Source: Microcystis wesenbergii NRERC-220
Lineage (GTDB): Bacteria; Cyanobacteriota; Cyanobacteriia; Cyanobacteriales; Microcystaceae
Direction of reading: 5' to 3'
Assembly: GCF_032027425.1 (NCBI RefSeq)
Contig: NZ_JAVSJA010000001.1
Coordinates: forward strand, 930,001 to 994,000
DNA length: 64,000 bases
Each line of letters starts with the position of its first letter. The stretch's first letter is position 1. The notes beneath the pieces are model-generated. The model did not search any database. It was not told the DNA's origin and was given only the letters and a program-made list of their open reading frames with translations. Below are positions 26,104-34,243 of the stretch, in pieces. A program made the translations under genes and the position numbers.

Positions 26104-27387
26104 TCAAATTCTCGTAATCGGTAAACGTAGCCAATCGCTTAATTGTTGTGCCAACCAATCTAATTCCGCTTCGCTAACATCTTCACTGGCAGTGATAATA
26201 TATTCTTGATGGCTGGCAATCAGGGCCAGACAAGGAGGAACAATAGTAAGATTTTCTCCCTGCATAGTGACAGTGACATTGCGACGAATGAGACTATAAA
26301 TTTCGGAACTAGCGGCATCGGCAGTTAGTTTAAATTTCAGCCCCCAGAGTTTTTGGTAAAGAGAAACTTTTTGGGTGGTAATTTTTAACTCTAGTTCTCC
26401 CTGCCCAAAAGATTTGAACAACTGCCAAGATAAACTAGCGGAGATTAAATTGAGCAGAAAAATTAGGATAATTGGGATTAAAAAAGCGACCAGTTTGAGA
26501 TCGTAAATAGCGACTATGGTTAAGAGGATAATCGTAAAGAATAGGGATGGTAAAAACTGTCTTAACTGGGTTTTGAGATTGTTGAAAAACTTTTGTTTGG
26601 TTTTACTAGCGATTTTTATTTCCAGGAGATTATCTTTTTTATAAACAGTAACTTCGCTGCCGTAGGGTTTGGTCAGATTGCCAATAGATACTAAGATCAA
26701 TTGACAACTATATAAACTGGCTAAAGCTTCGGTTACTGAGCGAAAATTATAGACTGAATGGGAGTTTGATAATCTTTTTAACCAATAGATGAAAAAAGCA
26801 CTTAGATTAGTTTTTTGTTCAAAATTTTCTGGTATGTAACGATGCTTAATCCCGGTGGCTAAACTGATCAAAGTTTTGCCTAGATCCTGTAAGTCCGTGA
26901 TGGGAGAATCAGAATCAAAGGCAAAATCAACTAGATAAAAACGATTAGACTGAGTATCAAAGAGGATATTACTAAGTTTGATATTGCCGTGGTTAAGGGG
27001 GACATCCTGCTGATGGAGATAGGAGAGAATCTCCAAGAGATATTTGGCAATTTGTTTGAGATCTTGTTCTGCTAACAAACAACTGGAGTTAAGATAGTTT
27101 TCTAAAGGCTGCGCCGATAAATAAGGTCGGACAATAGCGATGATTTGTTCTGGGGATGAATCTATCTCAAAGCTATCGAGGTATTTGGGGAGAGATGGGT
27201 GAGAGAGTTGTCGCAACAGGGCGATTTTACTGGTTATTTCTCCGATAAACTGACTCCCTTGCCCACTAGGAACAGGAATAAGTTTAATGATCACTAACTG
27301 GGTGGTGTGTCTGTCCCTAGCTAAGATAGTTTTTTTTCCCAGCAACTGTTGGACTTGATAACGACTATGGAGAACTCGATCGAGCAT
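26104..27387 (-). CDS. Membrane-anchored protein-kinase-like protein (probable pseudokinase)
   Basis: This 427-residue protein has an N-terminal Ser/Thr-kinase fold (about 1-230). Kept features are YQVQQLLGKK (degenerate glycine loop), the strand-3 lysine in VIIKL (Lys-35), and the magnesium-loop aspartate in YLVDFAFD (Asp-154). Lost features are the catalytic-loop HRD, here HGN in LNHGNIKLSNILF (133-135), and DFG, here DFA. Two adjacent membrane spans (about 275-318) separate it from a C-terminal ~100-residue domain. Without the catalytic aspartate it probably cannot phosphorylate, and may instead bind nucleotide or act as a scaffold. Family members with full motifs are common in cyanobacteria. 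Confidence 0.75.
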   Translation of the reverse strand: MLDRVLHSRYQVQQLLGKKTILARDRHTTQLVIIKLIPVPSGQGSQFIGEITSKIALLRQLSHPSLPKYLDSFEIDSSPEQIIAIVRPYLSAQPLENYLNSSCLLAEQDLKQIAKYLLEILSYLHQQDVPLNHGNIKLSNILFDTQSNRFYLVDFAFDSDSPITDLQDLGKTLISLATGIKHRYIPENFEQKTNLSAFFIYWLKRLSNSHSVYNFRSVTEALASLYSCQLILVSIGNLTKPYGSEVTVYKKDNLLEIKIASKTKQKFFNNLKTQLRQFLPSLFFTIILLTIVAIYDLKLVAFLIPIILIFLLNLISASLSWQLFKSFGQGELELKITTQKVSLYQKLWGLKFKLTADAASSEIYSLIRRNVTVTMQGENLTIVPPCLALIASHQEYIITASEDVSEAELDWLAQQLSDWLRLPITRI

Positions 27388-27854
27388 GGGCGAGGATAGC
27401 GTAAGTAGTATCTCTAGGATAGCTCAATCTGGAAACTCTAGTCCCCATCTTTAGCATCCTTTTAATATTTTAACCCATATTCCCCACTTCAGTTTGAAGC
27501 ATAAAAAACTCCAGGTCTTTTCCAAGAAAAAAAATCAGAATAAGCAAAAAAAATACTCAACCAATCAGATATTGAGAAGAAATAATCGGCTCTACCGAAC
27601 CTGTCAGGTAAAACTATCAACAACTCATGCTTGTAAAGCTTGTATACTAAGGCTTTGAGTTTTTGTTAGATTGATATTTATCAACTTTAGAGCATTGCTG
27701 GGCAAAGAGGGAGCTTGAGGAATTTTCTACAGTGTAAGTTCGGAAGAACCAAATAATCAAATACCAAATATTTTTTCGGCTCAAAGAGTTAAACTAAGTC
27801 ACAACCAGCAGTCAGGGGTAAGAGTTGTTGGTTGGGAGAAGCCGAGAGGCCTTT
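27388..27854. other. Intergenic region upstream of the sheath gene
   Basis: AT-rich, no gene or repeat family recognised here. It separates the kinase-like gene from the shared upstream module that begins at 27855, and may carry additional control sites for the sheath gene. Confidence 0.4.
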
Positions 27855-28101
27855 CCGCACTTCTTAACATTCCATTGATAATTTTTACTAATATATTGCT
27901 TAAAACCCATTGCCAGTAGGGACTATAGCTACAATGATTGATTTTTATCAAGGTGAAGAATTGTAATTTTTTTCTCAGAAAAAATCAATTATTGAAAATG
28001 TTCTCAATAGTAGTTTCTACAATGAAGGTTTTTCGTCAAAACATCACATCTTGGGGAATGTAAAAATATATAAAAGTATATGAAGGTCTGCGGAATGTCG
28101 G
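27855..28101 (+). promoter_or_regulatory. Conserved upstream module, copy 1 (before the tail-sheath gene)
   Basis: A segment of about 247 bp starting CCGCACTTCTTAACATTCCA and ending GCGGAATGTCGG ends about 125 bp before the sheath start. It is closely repeated, inverted, at 57356-57599 before the subtilase gene, and the two copies differ mostly by single bases and short gaps. Landmarks kept in both are TAGCTACAATGAT, TCAAGGTGAAGAATTGTAA, CTACAATGAAGG and ATATAAAAGTATATGAAG. A promoter and leader is the simplest reading. Confidence 0.75.
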
Positions 28102-28227
28102 ACTAAAATTAAATCGGCTCGCTTGTGAGTTTATTCTCTGCTTGGCACGACTCCCAAGGGTGACGACGAGAGTAAACCAGGTGGCTAGGATAAACCTAAA
28201 ATTTTCCCAAAATAGGAGGAACCTCTC

Positions 28228-28767
28228 ATGGTTGAGGCCATCTTGCCGGGTACTTATATAACAGTACGAGATGAAGGACTGATTAGTGCTGGTCAGGTTG
28301 TTTCAGGAAATATCGGAATTGTTGGAACCGCAGCCAAAGGACCAGTGGATGAGGTACAAATTCTTGGCAGTTTTTCTGAAGCTAAAGCAATTTTCGGGGA
28401 AATCGATCCCGCTCGCCAACTAACCTTAATTCAAGCACTAGAGCAGATTTACAACAATGGCGGTAAGACTGTGTATGCAGTTCGTACAGCTGCTAAAGCC
28501 GCCAAAGCTACCTACAAAATCAAAGATAGCTCTGTGAAAGATCTGGTGACACTAGAGGCAAAAACTCCAGGAACCTGGGGTAATGACATCAAGATCAAAA
28601 TCACTGATGCCGACTCGCCTGCTAAGAGCAAGAAAGTCGAGCTAACCTATCAAAATACTAAAGAAACCTATACCATTTCTAAGTCCGGCGACCTGGAACA
28701 ACAAGTCAATAACCAGACTAAAGGTTCTACTTTAGTAGAACTCTTGCAAATTAATTATATGTTATAA
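28228..28767 (+). pseudogene. Phage-tail-sheath-type protein, N-terminal fragment cut by an IS
   Basis: A strong ribosome binding site (AGGAGG) precedes ATG 28228. The 179-codon frame begins MVEAILPGTYITVRDEGL and has SGNIGIVGTAAKGPVDEV, FSEAKAIFGEIDPARQLTLI and KTVYAVRTAAKA. These are the N-terminal landmarks of contractile tail sheath proteins of phages, tailocins and extracellular or thylakoid-anchored contractile injection systems. Intact sheaths are usually 400-600 residues, so over half is missing. The last five or six codons come from the end of the IS5-like element starting near 28741. No remaining sheath sequence is found after the IS cluster, so sequence was also lost. Confidence 0.8.
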
Positions 28768-29950
28768 TGATGGATTAACTAATTTTTTGGGGAAAATTAG
28801 TTAATTCGTACATTTGTACTGAATAAAAACTTGAAGTTTAACTTTTAACTCAAAACTCTTTAGATCTGCTTTAATTTGGTTATCAAAACCTCTTTATTTA
28901 AGCGGCACAAACTATCTCAATTTTTATAATTGAGAATAAATTCTCCTTGACTTGATTAATCTTTAGGCAACTTTTAAGAAGCTGCTATACCTATCCCTAA
29001 CTCACAGTTATAAATAGCCGCCAACAAGTTAACTCTTAAACTATATCTTCGACGACGATTCCGATATTTACAGGATAAGATTTTAAAGATTTTGAGTTTC
29101 CTATTTATAGGTTCAATGATAATCCTTTCTTTGGCTAAAGCCTTGTTATACTCTTTTTCTAACTCTGTTAATTTTCTATTTTTCGGTTTCTTTTTCGGTG
29201 TATAACTATTACTATGGTATGCAGCTATTCCCTGATAACCACTGTCTTCTATGCTGGTAGTTAAAGGATGAAAACGAACTCGACTTTTTTTAAATAAACT
29301 AAAATCATGACCTCTGCCTTTCCCACAAAAGACACAGATAATTTCCTCTGTATTTTGATCAGCTACTAATTGGGATTTTAAAGTATGATAACCTCTTTTA
29401 CCCCCCCAAAAATCTTTCTGTTTCTTTTGGGGGCGTTCAATGGGAGTTTCCGTTACATCCATTACCGTTACGACCGGTATCTCTGCTTGATTGAGTAAAG
29501 CTTTTTTTCCTTTTAAACGGAAGTTTCCCGATTGTAAAAGCATTTTTTCCGTCTTATTTACAATCCGACCTATAGTTGATTCTGATAGTTCCCAGCTTGT
29601 ACCAATGTGAAAATATGTTCTATATTCTCGCCAATATTCTAACGTTACTAAAACTTGTTCTTCTATAGATAGTTTAGGTTTCGGTCCCCTTTTAGATGGT
29701 GAATTAGAGTCGGCTTCAACACTTTTTACTGATTCTACCATCTTTCTATATGTTTGTTTATACACACCGAAACGGCGTTTGAATTGTTCAGCTGATAAGT
29801 TTTGATAATCCATATTTTTGCTAATAAATATAGCAAAAGTATAGATGATTTCCTGACCTAAGATCACATTTTATTCTTTTTTCAACTTCAATCTAAAAAT
29901 CGAGAAAAAAGCAAAACCCTCCATTATACCATAAAAAAATTATGCAAGAG
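28741..29950 (-). mobile_element. IS5-family-like insertion sequence
   Basis: This element of about 1.21 kb is bounded by imperfect inverted ends: CTCTTGCAAATTAATTATAT at 28741, and the complement of ...TTATGCAAGAG at 29943-29950. It contains one transposase on the minus strand. No clear target duplication is visible because the right flank is another IS fragment. It interrupts the sheath gene. Confidence 0.75.
28974..29813 (-). CDS. IS5-family transposase (DDE_Tnp_4-like)
   Basis: This 279-residue transposase starts at ATG 29813 (MDYQNLSAEQFKRRFGVYKQ). An N-terminal helix-turn-helix region (KLSIEEQVLVTLEYWREYRTYFHIG) precedes the DDE domain. The first D lies in VTVMDVTETPIERP, the second in TTSIEDSGYQGI, and the E in AKERIIIEPINRKLKIF. 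The frame is uninterrupted, so it may be active. An in-frame TTG at 29867 would extend it by 18 residues beyond typical starts. Confidence 0.85.
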   Translation of the reverse strand: MDYQNLSAEQFKRRFGVYKQTYRKMVESVKSVEADSNSPSKRGPKPKLSIEEQVLVTLEYWREYRTYFHIGTSWELSESTIGRIVNKTEKMLLQSGNFRLKGKKALLNQAEIPVVTVMDVTETPIERPQKKQKDFWGGKRGYHTLKSQLVADQNTEEIICVFCGKGRGHDFSLFKKSRVRFHPLTTSIEDSGYQGIAAYHSNSYTPKKKPKNRKLTELEKEYNKALAKERIIIEPINRKLKIFKILSCKYRNRRRRYSLRVNLLAAIYNCELGIGIAAS

Positions 29951-29954
29951 GTCT

Positions 29955-30060
29955 ATTGATAATCTGACTAACATAGTTTTTCAATCTAGCCCAGAACTTT
30001 TCAATTTTGTTGATATCTGGAGAATAGGCGGGTAAAAATAGCACTTCACATCCCGCTTTA
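29955..30060 (-). repeat. IS630 3' fragment, duplicated exactly at 32055-32160
   Basis: This 106-bp stretch is identical to 32055-32160, exactly 2100 bp further on. It encodes, on the minus strand, part of the C-terminal DDE region of an IS630 transposase (EVLFLPAYSPDINKIEKFWA). The DDE glutamate is in INKIEKFWA. It stops abruptly where the IS630 5' end starts on the other strand. Confidence 0.85.
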
Positions 30061-30080
30061 TAGCAAAGAGCGGGATAGTT

Positions 30081-30458
30081 AGGACATAATAGAGAAAAAG
30101 AAATGAGGAGAAGCTTTCATGGCAGCACCCTATAGTGATGATTTAAGACAGAAAGCAGTGAGTGCCGTAGAGCGAGGGGAGAAAAAAAGCCATGTCTGTC
30201 GCACCCTCAATATTAGTCGTAATACATTAGACATCTGGCTGAAACGGAAGAAACAAACTGGGACGGTGGCCGCTAAAACTAACTATCGTCGAGGGCCGAA
30301 GCCCCAAATTGACGATTTAGAAGCCTTTCAAAAGTTGGCCGAACAATATGGGCATTTGACCCAAGAAAAAATGGCGCAAAAATGGGCTAACCCAGTCAGT
30401 AGGATGAGAATTGGTCAAGCCCTCAAAAGAATTGGATTTACTAGAAAAAAAAAACTTA
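30081..30458 (+). mobile_element. IS630-family element, 5' half
   Basis: GTTAGGACATAATAG at about 30081 matches the complement of the IS630 end at about 31998-32008, so this is one terminus. The frame from 30119 gives about 110 residues, MAAPYSDDLRQKAVSAVERG through RIGQALKRIGFTRKKK, the helix-turn-helix half of IS630 transposases. The element breaks at 30458, where an ISL3 end begins. Its catalytic half lies on the minus strand at 32001-32172. Confidence 0.8.
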
Positions 30459-30854
30459 GGCTCTTCGGTAATTGTTATGCAAATAATTAACTTAAAATAA
30501 AATTCGATGATAGTGCCTACGCTCAAAAATAGCTGAAATTTATACAGGGAGAGATTTTAGACACAAACAGGTTAATACCAAAAGATAGACAATCGAGTTA
30601 AGATTTGATATAATAGCCAAAAACCAGAGTATTTTACTTATGATACTTGACAAATTTTTGAACCTAGAAGGAACCTCTATTCAAGGCTATCGACACCTAG
30701 AAAATGTCGGTATAGTTTGACCAGTCGAATCGAAAAAGAAAAAAGCAATCTGTCCTCGTTGTGGGTTAGAGAGCGATAAACTACACCAAAATCATCGATA
30801 TTTAGTCAAAGATTTACCAATCTCAGGACAACCAGTGTACCTACAAGTTAATCG
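30459..30854 (+). mobile_element. ISL3-family element, 5' fragment
   Basis: This fragment starts with the ISL3 end GGCTCTTCGGTAATTGTTAT. Across 396 bp it appears identical, inverted, to 33199-33594. It includes the transposase start (MILDKFLNLEGTSIQGYRH) and the same in-frame TGA found in the complete copy. It breaks at 30854, where the ISKra4-like element begins. Confidence 0.85.
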
Positions 30855-31985
30855 GGGAGCAAGTCAATTTTGTCAGAACAAACGTACCAAGCCTCGTTCA
30901 AAGTGTTCCGTTCAGGTACGCACAACGAAGTTTGAGAACTTGAGGTACATTCCTTTCATTCCATTGCGCTCCCGAAATTTTCAAGCGTCTATCGATTTGT
31001 TTAATCGTTGATTCCACCGCTCCTGAACCAATCGAACAAATTTCGTTCTCTTGAAAATAAGAATAATCGATTATTCGATGACAATGCTCTCTCAAGTAAT
31101 TACAGAAATTTTCCGCTTGTTTTTTCGATAAAGAAGAGAATAAAGCGATAGTTTCCTCGACTTTTCCCTTCCATAACAAGCTTTCCGCCTCTTGAATTCT
31201 CTTCTGGGAACCTCCGACTTTATACAGGTTTTCCACCAGATGAAACCAATCTAAAACCTCTCGTTTTTCGACTGGGGCTTCGATCTGTCCGATGATTTTC
31301 CATATCCCCGGATGACCGTCTCCTAGACAGGTTAGAGGATCGGACAACTCTTGCCGATTTACCCACTCGATTAAAACCTCGTTTTCCCTGAACGTGGCTT
31401 TGGTCACTAGATTATCTGCCCGGATCGCCTTGTAATCTTTCCAAACGCACGATTCTCCTTTTGTCTCCGTTCAAAGAGCGTACTTTCCCACCATCCAAGC
31501 TGATTTCTTTGATAGTTTCTCTTACTTCTTCCTCGGGAAACTCGTGGCGCTCGACAATTCTTTGTAACGTTTTCTCGGAAACTTTTATTCCCGTGTATTT
31601 GGGTAGAGCCTTTTCTGCATTCTTGTAAGAAACCGTGGCACTTAACCTTAAACAACATTCCTCTAAAGCTGGACTAATTCTTTGATGGGATTCCAGATGT
31701 AAATACTCCGCTTGTTTTTCGGTGACGGGTAGTTGACCGATTATACTTTTTAGAATTTTTTCTCGTCCCGCTTTTGTTCCCGTTGTTTTTTCGATAAAAA
31801 AATTCCTAATTGGGGGGTAACATAATCTAAAGTCTGTTGTCGGATCGTTTTTTCAATATCCCCTAAACTGGCTAAGTCTTCGGGAGCGGCCTCTTGATAG
31901 AGAATTTCGGCGATTCCTCGGGCGTATTCTTGGAGTTTTTTCTGGTTTTCTGGGTTCATTGACCGTTTCCTCCTTTGATATATGG
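30855..31985 (-). mobile_element. ISKra4-family element, decayed
   Basis: This element of roughly 1.1 kb is inserted in the ISL3 fragment. Its transposase on the minus strand is split by frameshifts. The exact ends were not resolved; the left border is the break at 30854/30855 and the right border lies between the first ATG (31959) and the IS630 terminus near 32000. Confidence 0.7.
30898..31959 (-). pseudogene. ISKra4-family transposase, frameshifted
   Basis: Three frames join into one protein. The first, 31959-31750, begins MNPENQKKLQEYARGIAEIL and shifts in an A6 run near 31790. The middle part runs through ISPALEECCLRLSATVSYKNAEKALPKYTG and ISLDGGKVR. A second shift near 31470 leads into KDYKAIRADNLVTKATF and the C-terminal part. 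The last part (30898-31407) includes LTCLGDGHPGIWKI, LDWFHLVENLYKV and IGSGAVESTIKQIDRRLKI, the catalytic landmarks of ISKra4 transposases. Two frameshifts make it inactive unless recoded. Confidence 0.8.
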
Positions 31986-32000
31986 CATAGAACGAGTTAG

Positions 32001-32172
32001 TTAGGACAGATGGCTGAAGGCTTTACTCACAGCATCCACAAGGTTTTCACTATCATTGATAATCTGACTAACATAGTTTTTCAATCTAGCCCAGAACTTT
32101 TCAATTTTGTTGATATCTGGAGAATAGGCGGGTAAAAATAGCACTTCACATCCCGCTTTAGCTAACAATTTT
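32001..32172 (-). pseudogene. IS630-family transposase, C-terminal fragment
   Basis: The minus-strand frame encodes LAKAGCEVLFLPAYSPDINK and continues IEKFWARLKNYVSQIIND...AFSHLS to a TAA at 32001-32003. It holds the last DDE residue and the true end of the protein. It is cut at 32172 by an ISL3 end, and its first 106 bp are duplicated at 29955-30060. Confidence 0.85.
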
Positions 32173-33594
32173 GGCTCTTCGTTACCCTTTATGCTAAATC
32201 AACATACAAGATGCCAAGACAACATACTTCTAACCCAAAAATTCCGAAAGTTTCTCAAGCCATAGCCTCGCCGTTTTATTAGTTTAAGTTTATTGTTGAT
32301 TCCCTCGACCATCCCATTCGTTGTCCTTCGCTCGAAATAACTAATGATTTCTCCAAACCAGTTTCGGATTGTTTGACAACTCTTGGTAAAAACAATGGAG
32401 GATTTTGCCAACCATTCCGAGATAGATAGCAGTCCTTCTGTCGGATTCTCTGAGGTTTCATAAATCTTTCTGAATTCTTCCTTTAATTCCGGCATCTTTT
32501 TCAAATTTGGCCAATTTTCTTTGATAGCTTCTCGTTTAATTTTTTGGGGTTCCGTTCAATCTTCTTCATTTTTTAATAGGCTATATTTACTTCGCTTTAA
32601 AACTTCTAGCTTCGCTTCTTTTTCCGCTTTCTGTTTTTTATTTTTCTGCGCTTCTACGGCTCTTTTTTCTGCTCTTCTCTGTTCGTCTAACTCTTGATTA
32701 ATTTGTTTCATTACATGGAATCTATCGGCGACTAATTCAACCGATGACATCAATTCTTTCACCAAATTTTTATAGGGCAACCAAAGGTCTATGCTCACTT
32801 CTTCAATTGGCTCTAACACCTCTTTTCCCCAGCCTGTAAGCGTTTTTCTCAACTCCTCTTGTGTTCGCTTCTCTAGAATAGCTATTAGTTTTCCCGTATC
32901 TAAATTTACTAAAACCGCACAGTAATTTTTTTGTCCTTTGACTAGAGCGATTTCATCAATTCCTAGTCTTTTTAATTCCGATAGGTCTGGCTCGGTAATT
33001 TCTTCAGCAATGTCCTCTAGCATTCTTTGAATCTCTTCTTCCGTTACGTCATTTCTTCGACTAACATTTAAAATATCTCCTGATTTTAATTGTTCGAGTA
33101 TATTTTCGGCTAGTCTTTTCGTATAGGTTCGTTTACTGGCGACAAAATCTAACTCTTCGCTCAAGGGTTTTCGACAATTATCGCACTTAAATTGACGACG
33201 ATTAACTTGTAGGTACACTGGTTGTCCTGAGATTGGTAAATCTTTGACTAAATATCGATGATTTTGGTGTAGTTTATCGCTCTCTAACCCACAACGAGGA
33301 CAGATTGCTTTTTTCTTTTTCGATTCGACTGGTCAAACTATACCGACATTTTCTAGGTGTCGATAGCCTTGAATAGAGGTTCCTTCTAGGTTCAAAAATT
33401 TGTCAAGTATCATAAGTAAAATACTCTGGTTTTTGGCTATTATATCAAATCTTAACTCGATTGTCTATCTTTTGGTATTAACCTGTTTGTGTCTAAAATC
33501 TCTCCCTGTATAAATTTCAGCTATTTTTGAGCGTAGGCACTATCATCGAATTTTATTTTAAGTTAATTATTTGCATAACAATTACCGAAGAGCC
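32173..33594 (-). mobile_element. ISL3-family element, full length
   Basis: The ends GGCTCTTCGTTACCCTTTAT (32173) and, inverted, GGCTCTTCGGTAATTGTTAT (to 33594) are ISL3-type inverted repeats bounding 1422 bp. The flanking 8-mers differ, so no target duplication is visible; the right flank is a BrnT remnant and the left an IS630 remnant, consistent with later rearrangement. Confidence 0.85.
32199..33413 (-). pseudogene. ISL3-family transposase with two in-frame TGA codons
   Basis: Read as one frame from ATG 33413, the protein starts MILDKFLNLEGTSIQGYRH. It carries a zinc finger (CPRCGLESDKLH and CDNCRK) and the ISL3 DDE region (IDEIALVKGQKNYCAVL, VSIDLWLPYKN, ELVADRFHVMKQIN). The C-terminal part is NGMVEGINNKLKLIKRRGYG. 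Two TGA stops interrupt it: after VGIV near residue 27 and after KNEED near residue 286. No frameshift is needed. The nearby partial copy shares the first TGA. Either the element is dead or TGA is read through. Confidence 0.85.
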
Positions 33595-33715
33595 TTCTTT
33601 AGAACAGCATCTTTTGTTAGTTATCTATGTAGAAAAAGAAAAAAGAAACTGGATAATTTCTGCTCGTCAAGCTACTAGAAATGAAAGGAAACTCTATGAA
33701 CAAACCAGAAGATGA
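33595..33715 (+). pseudogene. BrnT toxin, C-terminal fragment
   Basis: Starting right at the ISL3 border, the frame encodes LVIYVEKEKRNWIISARQAT followed by RNERKLYEQTRR and a TGA at 33713-33715. The I-I-S-A-R-x-A-(T/S)-x-x-E-R motif is the end of BrnT-type toxins (DUF497). The N-terminal half is gone, replaced by the ISL3 element. It overlaps the antitoxin-like frame by 20 bp. Confidence 0.7.
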
Positions 33716-33995
33716 ATATAGCTTAAAACTGCATCCCCGTCTTTAAGAGACAATCTCTCTGGATATTCCAAAAGATACCTTAGCCGCCATCAAAAAAGTA
33801 GCTGCTAATCGAGATATGTCTTATGAAGCACTGCTGAAGCTGTATATTGGACAAGGACTAAGACAGGATTTAACCAAATTGTTTTCTAACCGTATATTAG
33901 AGACAACAGCACAGGTTTTAGCCAAGCATATTGACTCAGAAGCAGAAATATCGAATATCATAGAAGAAATCCTTGCTCAAACAACTGATCACTAA
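33696..33995 (+). pseudogene. BrnA-like antitoxin with a nonsense codon
   Basis: ATG 33696 (MNKPEDEYSLKLHPRL) runs into TAA at codon 17, then the same frame continues ETISLDIPKDTLAAIKKVAA and later MSYEALLKLYIGQGLRQDL to a TAA at 33993-33995. LDIP-DTL..IK..A...M-YE-LLK.YI..GLR is the BrnA/ribbon-helix-helix antitoxin signature. One base (CAA to TAA) would explain the break. Internal re-initiation could still make a functional DNA-binding part. Confidence 0.7.
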
Positions 33996-34001
33996 AGGAA
34001 C

Positions 34002-34217
34002 ATGAAAGAACAAATCAAAGAACGCATCGAACAACTCAAAGCCGAATATGAGTCCGGTCAAAAAATGTTAGCTGATCTAGAAACACAAGAGTCTAATCTA
34101 AGAACTACTATGCTGCGCATCAGTGGTGCGATTCAAGTATTAGAAGAATTGCTTGCTAAAGCTGAGGAAGAAGAAAATCTTGACAACGCTAAAAAAGTAG
34201 AAGTTCTCTCTCAATGA
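34002..34217 (+). CDS. Small coiled-coil protein
   Basis: This 71-residue helical protein with ATG 34002 follows the antitoxin remnant by 6 bp, with AAAGGAA as ribosome binding site. The sequence MKEQIKERIEQLKAEYESGQ, then LADLETQESNLRTTMLRISGAIQVLEELL, is one long heptad pattern. I recall similar short proteins near phage-tail-like gene sets in cyanobacteria but cannot name a family. With the next gene it may be a leftover of the sheath-containing cluster. Confidence 0.6.
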   Translation: MKEQIKERIEQLKAEYESGQKMLADLETQESNLRTTMLRISGAIQVLEELLAKAEEEENLDNAKKVEVLSQ

Positions 34218-34243
34218 AATAGTTAATATTCCCCAAAACTGCC

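Noticed and set aside
31750-31800. Programmed frameshift in the ISKra4 transposase at an A6 run
   Set aside because: A second, unrelated frameshift near 31470 and truncated surroundings point to decay.
32199-33413. Programmed TGA recoding as a genome-wide code change
   Set aside because: Many host genes here end in TGA as normal stops; the two TGAs are best explained as nonsense mutations.
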